Both the position numbers and the translations under genes were made by a program. A stretch of DNA of 64,000 nt from Calonectria ilicicola (taxonomy: Eukaryota > Ascomycota > Sordariomycetes > Hypocreales > Nectriaceae): assembly GCA_020809705.1 (NCBI GenBank), contig CP085825.1, positions 5,580,001 through 5,644,000 on the forward strand, read 5' to 3'. Positions 58,389 to 64,000 of the stretch are shown here, in pieces. The notes beneath the pieces were generated by a model that was not told the DNA's origin, ran no database searches, and was given only the letters and a program-made list of their open reading frames with translations. How positions within the stretch are numbered: the first letter of the stretch is position 1; each line of letters opens with the position of its first letter.

Positions 58389-59431
58389 GGTCCAGCAGTG
58401 AGCGATTGAGGCTGCTACATTGACGCATGTGCTGTTCTTCGGAGGTTCTGCTGCTGCTGGCATCACGGAGGAGAGAACTTGGCAGGGAGTCCGGAGTCTC
58501 CATCGCCGTCAGTGGACAAAGGACAGGCCAGGGCCCTGTGTCAAAGTGAAGGAAGTCGACCAGCAGTCTCGTTCACAGCGCACAGGGGCCTTGATGCCCA
58601 GTGCACAGCACCAAGAGTCAACGAGGCCCCAGAAGAACCGGACAAGGGGGAGGAAGTAAAACTGGGGACCACCCGCGTCCGCTGGGCTCCTGGCTTCCTG
58701 GCCCCTATCGTACATGCACCGTCTTTGGACCTAGCCAGGGGGATCTGAGTCGAATGGGGCCAACGGATTGGCTAGTGCCCTGGCGGAGGCGACAGCGGCG
58801 GCGGCGGGTGGGAGAGAGATGGTGGGCCACTGGACCTGGCGCGACCTCAAGGACGATTGCCCGATGGGGATGGGGTTGGCAATGGCTGCGCCGATAGTTT
58901 AATGACAGCGACAGGGATCGCCACCGTTTCGCACAGGACATGGCCGCGGCTCACATCTTCCATCTGAAGGTTTGCATTAGATGCTGCCTGCGTCATGTCC
59001 TTTGCGTGTAATTACAGGTACGAAATGATCACGGACGACGATCGCCCATCGAACGAAATATGAGCAACTACACACCGTATCTTAAATGCCGTCTAAGCCA
59101 GGCAATGACTGGGACTCCATCACGCTAGGAGGAGCGGCCTGTACACACCCCCAAAATTACCCGACGCACCAGGGCCGCTTCTGGGCGGGTTCGCTACAGA
59201 AGAATCGCATAGGCATATTGAGCCGCCATGAATCGAGCGTGACCCCCTGAGTCTTTAGCGACGGTACCTTCCAGGCGCTAGGCCCCATGGGCTTCTGGGC
59301 GCCGTCGTCCAATCGACTTCTGCCCAGATCCCTGACCACCTTCGCACTTCATCGGCCCACCCATTCCCACACTGGACATGTCCCCTGCATTCCACCATCC
59401 AAGAACCATGCGGCTGTACCTAGAATGAAGG

Positions 59432-59451
59432 CTTCCTTCCTTCCTTCCTTC
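59432..59451. repeat. CTTC tetranucleotide microsatellite
   Basis: Five tandem TTCC units in non-coding DNA. Confidence 0.8.
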
Positions 59452-59875
59452 GAGGCCTCCTTTACAAAAAAGGCACTTGCAGGTGCTCTCAAATGCGCAA
59501 TTCAAACCCAATTGATTTCGTGAGGCTAGCCAACATGACGATCAAATTGGCCATAAACACTTTGATTCCGGCCATGAATGTAGATGTTGATGATGTATGT
59601 GTATGTTGAACTCGGTCTCGGGTCGGTCGAAAATGACAACATCTCCCCCTGAGTCTAGTCGCTGTGGCACTGGACTGTTCGGATTGCTGGATTTTGCTGA
59701 AGCCCTGATTGTTCCAATGCCACAACCCTGTCTGTTGCTTTTCGACAGCGCATCGCCTGCCTATGTAATGGAATAAATATCGCTGAGCATCTGGCATTTA
59801 GAGCCCTCGGGGAGGTGACCGGAATATCATTTTCTCACCTGTTCACGCTCTCTCTCATCCAATTCACACATGCAG

Positions 59876-59912
59876 ATTGACATTGACATTGACATTGACG
59901 TTGACACTGACA
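59876..59912. repeat. TTGACA hexanucleotide repeat
   Basis: About six copies of TTGACA, imperfect at the right end, followed by an ATTCAT-rich stretch. On the + strand the short ORF here reads IDIDIDID, which is only the repeat translated. Confidence 0.8.
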
Positions 59913-62867
59913 TTCATACTCACATTCATTCATCTACACCCCCGTCAAGCCACCCGGACCAACCAGCGCTGTGCCAGCGCCCACAATTCATGCGTCCGCC
60001 CAATATCGACCATTCTTCCCACTCCATACTTGCCATTCTAATCTGTGTAGGCCACACCTGACCCATTCACCATCGTCGTTCCTTGCCTACCCATGATGCT
60101 TGATGCCGCCTTGGGCGGTTTGCCCGATGGAACCTTATCCCCGTCCCTGCTCATGAACGTCGTTTCCGTTTTCCCCATCGTCTTCCCTCTCTAACCCCTA
60201 AAACTGAATCCCTAAACTGGCTAATGTCAAAGGCTCGTGGAAAAATGGGCAATTGGCCGTCAATTTCTACGCGCTAGACCTGCACAATGCTAACGCCGCT
60301 CAAAACCTTAGGACCATCGTTTGTTTCCTCCGTCCCAACTCACCGCTTCGTGCCCTACGTGCCTAGCATTTAATCTAGGTACATGCTGTCGCCGTATTCA
60401 GACATGATTAGCGCGGGGACCACCACGCGCGTTGTCGTGTCACCACTCGTTGACGATGCTTATGACACAAGCCAGGGCGCTTCTTTGCCTTGAACGACAT
60501 CCCCGTGATTTTTTTCGTCCACCTGAAAGCCGCCAGCCAACTTTGCAGTCGATCAGCTTTGCGAGGCATTTCAGCGTCCAACAAGCGTGTTTGCTTGACG
60601 ACTCTTGTTGCCTCCTAGTCTCAAACCCCAGCAGCGGTGAAACATCCACAAGGGAGGGTAACCTCCAAACCCCTTCATAAACATCTTCACCCACCTCTGC
60701 AGCCTGTGTCTCCAGATTTGCAAGCATGCACTGCTATTTTAAGAATTGTCTCAGGCGTTTCCAGATGGACCAAGCATGTGGGAGCCCAACCTTGGATCTG
60801 CACGAAGGGGTAAAAAAGCTCCTAGAGACACCTATGCGTGCTTGGAATCTGCCTCTGATGATGGAGTCTGGCAGTCTGGCCTGGGTCTCGTGAACCCCCT
60901 GCCATGGCTTTTGCGTTGCATTTTTCCACAACCCAAAGACGTGGTTCTGGCCCAAGCCTAGTCGCCGATTCGATTCGATTCCCATACGTGCATCCCCGTA
61001 CATGCCACATGCCACATGCCACATCCCACTTCGGTTCGACAGCATCCCTGTTCAGCTGTATCCATTGCCACTAATCCTACTTTGTAGCCGCAGCCGTTTC
61101 CCTTCTCTTGGCTCCATGGCCCAAATTCTTCTTTATGCTCAACGGTGTCGGTACGCCTCTCGTTGGCTTGAGCAGCGCGCATTGGCCCGGATGTTATCGG
61201 TCATCCTTGGCTTTTCTCTCCTTTCAAGCATGGCTTACGCCAGCCCAGGCTTCGCCAGAAGCGAAACGTGGCCAAGACTAACAAGCTTTAACCACCCAGA
61301 GGCTGAACTGAACTGGGCACATTAGCAGAAAGGGGGGGGGGGAAGTACCCTTTACGACAATTCAACGGTGTTAATCGCCCATCAAGCTACCATGAGTCTC
61401 TGTCGACTTCTTCTAGGCCCTGCATCGCCTTCGAATCCTCTCCGTGAAATATTCAACGGCGTTTCATAACAGCTTAACCCAGCCGAGTCCATGCATGGCC
61501 GCATTCGTATTGAACATTACTGCCTCCTTTTGCACGCACATGCTAACAATCTGAAAGGTAATGAGATTAGGGTCTTGCAAGCCCGCCAGTGCAAGGACCC
61601 TTGCCTCAGCTTTCTTGTCAAAGCTGGGCCGTCAACTTTTCCTTCTCTTCTAGGTAATGTGTTGTTGTCTGGGACAGAAACCTAGAGACATAGACTAGCG
61701 CCCTGCCCCAGAGAAAAGTCTCAGCCCACAACTCATGCTGACAGCGGGTCTGGAACGGGATTCCCACCTCACCTGAAACTATTCCCATAACGAGTCGAAG
61801 TGAAATACCGTCAGTTGGCTGGGGACTATTGTTTTCTTTACAAGGCTGCATATGAACTCTAGGTCTTAATTTGGTATATCATCGTGGCAAGGCTGATTGT
61901 ATATTTGGTCCATCCTTGCTGCTTGGGCAAGAGTGGGAAAAATTCCCGAAGGCCCTCAGAATTGAAACATGGCAAGACTAACTGGCTCATTGTGACAATA
62001 CTATCTCGTAGAGTGGAGCTGTCTAAAAACCCTTGCGACGAAGTGATGCGTCGTTGGAGTTGGTTTGTGATTGCCTACCTTGGTTCTCATTCCAGTGAGC
62101 AATGCAAATTTCCCAATTGTCGCACGTGTGCTCAACCTAGCTTTGAGCCCCAAATGGACGATCGGCGTCAGTTATCAGGTTCCATCTACACCCGACTACT
62201 GATCGTCGCATTAGACATGGCACCAATGCGGATGATCTGCACTCCAGATTTCATTTACCTGATAAAGTGGCCCAGATTTCCAAAGACCTGGACAGGGTTG
62301 GGGTTCGTGAGAATGAATAATTCGTCATGATTGAAGTTTGAGTGCTTTTGGCCTGATTATGAGGCGGATGAGCGTTCCTAGCTCATTTCCCGTGGACTTC
62401 ATACGCCGAAAATTTATCCAAAAAGGGATATCTACTCTTCCTCCCCGCATTTAATGACATTGTTAGCTCTTCTTGATTGAATAATATCATAGTCCCTTGT
62501 ATTGCTCGGGCTGATATCATTGATGGGCTAGAGAGTCATGTTACACTTTGGGTTTGCATAGGTTGCATGTATGGACAAGCCGTTGGATATAAGCGAGCCT
62601 GTGCGTAGGCTTTGTTTACTTGACAATGATAATGGGATATTTGAGGTTTACTAATTTGACATCAATTCGTTATTTCTTCTTGGTTATAATACTACCTCTG
62701 GCTAACCATGTTCGTATCTCATTTACCGAGAGATTATACATCATATAAATATGCGACAGCATGCATGTGCGTATGTTTTCCAATTTTGATTTGGAGTCAA
62801 GGGGATTGGGTGAATCGTCAGATCTCCCACAAGTATTCGTCGTGATATTCCTCTCTACGTGAGCTTC

Positions 62868-64000
62868 TTACAGCTCGTCATGACCACTAGAGCCCTCCTT
62901 GCCCATATCCTGCAGACCCCGCTTCACCATGGAGGTAATGATCTCATAGGCAACCTGGGCAGCAGCCAGTGCCGTCTCTTCGCCGTTGCCCTGGTAGGCG
63001 GGCGAGACTTCGACAACGTCGGCACCGACAATGTTGAGGCCCTCAATACCACGGAGGATTCGGATGAATTCACGGGTGGTCCAGCCGCCAGGCTCAGGAG
63101 TGCCGGTGCCGGGTGCAAATGCAGGGTCAAGGACGTCAATGTCGACGGATAGGTACACGGGGTTCTCGGTTCCCAGGGCCTTGAGAATGCCGTCGATGAT
63201 GCCTTGAGTACCGAGCTCGTCGATCTCGTCGGCTGCGAATCGGATCCAGTTCTGGGCCGTGTCGTCCAAGTTGTCAGCCCAGTCGGTGCCACTCAGGCGA
63301 GTGCGCAGGCCAGCATGGACTGAGGGCTCAGACGATGAGTTGGAGAGCAGACCCTCTTGGTTGGCCATCCAAAACATGGAGCCGTGGGTGAAGTGGGTTT
63401 CGCCCCAGTAGGAGGGGTAAGCGGCAGGATTCCAGGTGTCGAGGTGAGCTGAAGATACAGATAAGCATGGAGAATAATTTTTTTTTTCGCCTGAGAAAAT
63501 CAATGGCGCATATATTATTTAGAGACTCACCATCGAAATGAAGGACCTGGACATTCCTACCGTATACCTTGTTCAAGGCCCGCAGTGCGGGCAGAGCCAA
63601 GCTGTGATCACCACCGAGCGAGAGAAGCTTGGGCTTTTTGGAGATAGCACTGGCCGTCTTCCGGCGACCGAGCTGCGTGAGGGCCTGTGTCATCTGTTCG
63701 CGGGCGATGTTGTTGTCAATGGGGGTGACGGGAATATCGCCGCAGTCAACAACCTTGGCCCAGTTTTGGTAAGGGTTGATACCCGCTCGTGGGTTAAAGC
63801 CTCGGAACGATGTCTGACGGGCGGAGGCCTGACGGATGGCGCGTGGGCCAAATCGAGCACCGGGGCGGTAGCTGACAGATGTATCGAACGGAACGCCGAC
63901 GATGGCAATATCGAAGGGCTCGGTGGGCTCAGTCAAGCATCGGAGGTGGTTGAGGTGGGCAAAAGTGCCAATGCCGGTGAAGGACCACTGTAGACGGGCT
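62868..64000 (-). CDS. Agmatinase/arginase-family ureohydrolase with C-terminal HDEL (5' truncated)
   Basis: The model is complement(62868-63448, 63531-64000), open at the right edge, so the N-terminus is missing. Ureohydrolases use two Mn2+ ions to cleave guanidino groups; agmatinase gives putrescine and urea. Metal-binding motifs are complete: SLGGDHS, the DAHLD motif formed across the 82 bp intron (HFD-AHLDTW), and [24 protein letters not shown] and [23 protein letters not shown] precede them, as in agmatinases. The substrate may be agmatine or another guanidino compound such as guanidinobutyrate. The protein ends SSGHDEL before the stop. HDEL is the classical fungal ER-retention signal, which suggests an ER-luminal enzyme with a signal peptide beyond the window edge. 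The family is secure; the location is inference from the tail. Confidence 0.92.

Larger units (their letters stand above)
56873..62867. other. 6 kb gene-poor interval
   Basis: No gene is supported. The first ~1.3 kb next to the four-RRM gene is strongly purine-rich on the + strand (GA tracts at about 57360-57660 and 57880-58030), so CT-rich on the gene's own strand, which suits a long promoter or 5' leader. Beyond 58.2 kb are several simple repeats. Small ORFs such as 61884-62330 (+) have no recognisable domains. A G-run lies near 61333-61342. Confidence 0.5.

Noticed and set aside
59870..60061. Short ORF with IDIDIDID
   Set aside because: Translation of the TTGACA microsatellite.
61884..62330. 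148-residue + strand ORF
   Set aside because: No recognisable domain and no codon bias like the neighbouring genes; cannot be supported as a gene.

Overview
The window reads as nuclear DNA of a filamentous ascomycete (Pezizomycotina, probably Sordariomycetes and perhaps Hypocreales). Most genes carry short introns (about 50-150 bp) with GT..AG ends and CTRAY branch sites, and all recognisable proteins are of fungal type (2EXR, DUF2420-like, MRN1/Nrd1, Efm4). The order or genus is inference. I see no operon, CRISPR, IS element, rRNA, convincing tRNA or intact transposon.

Seventeen protein genes are supported. From left to right they are: a Gln/Pro-rich unknown protein cut by the left edge (+); TIF6/eIF6 (+); the eEF1A lysine methyltransferase EFM4 (+); the PP2A scaffold subunit (-); the phenylalanyl-tRNA synthetase beta chain FRS1 (+); a myotubularin phosphatase YMR1 (-); ribosomal protein RPS3 (+); a NIPA/DUF803 Mg2+ transporter-like protein (-); a very acidic DUF2420-like protein (-); coatomer delta RET2 (+); anaphase-promoting complex subunit APC4 (+); the Rag GTPase GTR2 (-); a MIF-fold protein (-); a four-TM membrane protein (-); a 2EXR-domain protein (+); an LCAT-like alpha/beta hydrolase (-); a histidine acid phosphatase without signal peptide (+); a four-RRM protein of the MRN1/Nrd1 type (-); and an agmatinase/arginase-family enzyme cut by the right edge (-). 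That is 17 complete genes plus the two edge-truncated ones.

The layout alternates. Housekeeping genes of translation (TIF6, EFM4, FRS1, RPS3), trafficking and lipid signalling (RET2, YMR1), TORC1 signalling (GTR2) and the cell cycle (APC4, PP2A-A) sit at about one per 3-4 kb. Between them lie gene-free stretches, the largest at 20.7-26.1, 41.9-45.6, 49.6-52.2 and 56.9-62.9 kb. These hold only microsatellites, homopolymers and shadow ORFs. The genes do not form a metabolic cluster. Several short first exons (3, 14, 15 and 23 bp) make simple ORF calls miss the true starts of RET2, the NIPA protein, YMR1 and RPS3. The start of EFM4 is also upstream of its main ORF.

The least ordinary items are a C-terminal HDEL on the agmatinase-family protein (an ER-retention signal), a MIF-fold domain embedded in a Ser-rich protein with no N-terminal catalytic proline, a coatomer gene whose first coding exon is only ATG, and the 6 kb gene-free leader region beside MRN1/Nrd1. 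I did not find a clearly new multi-gene system.
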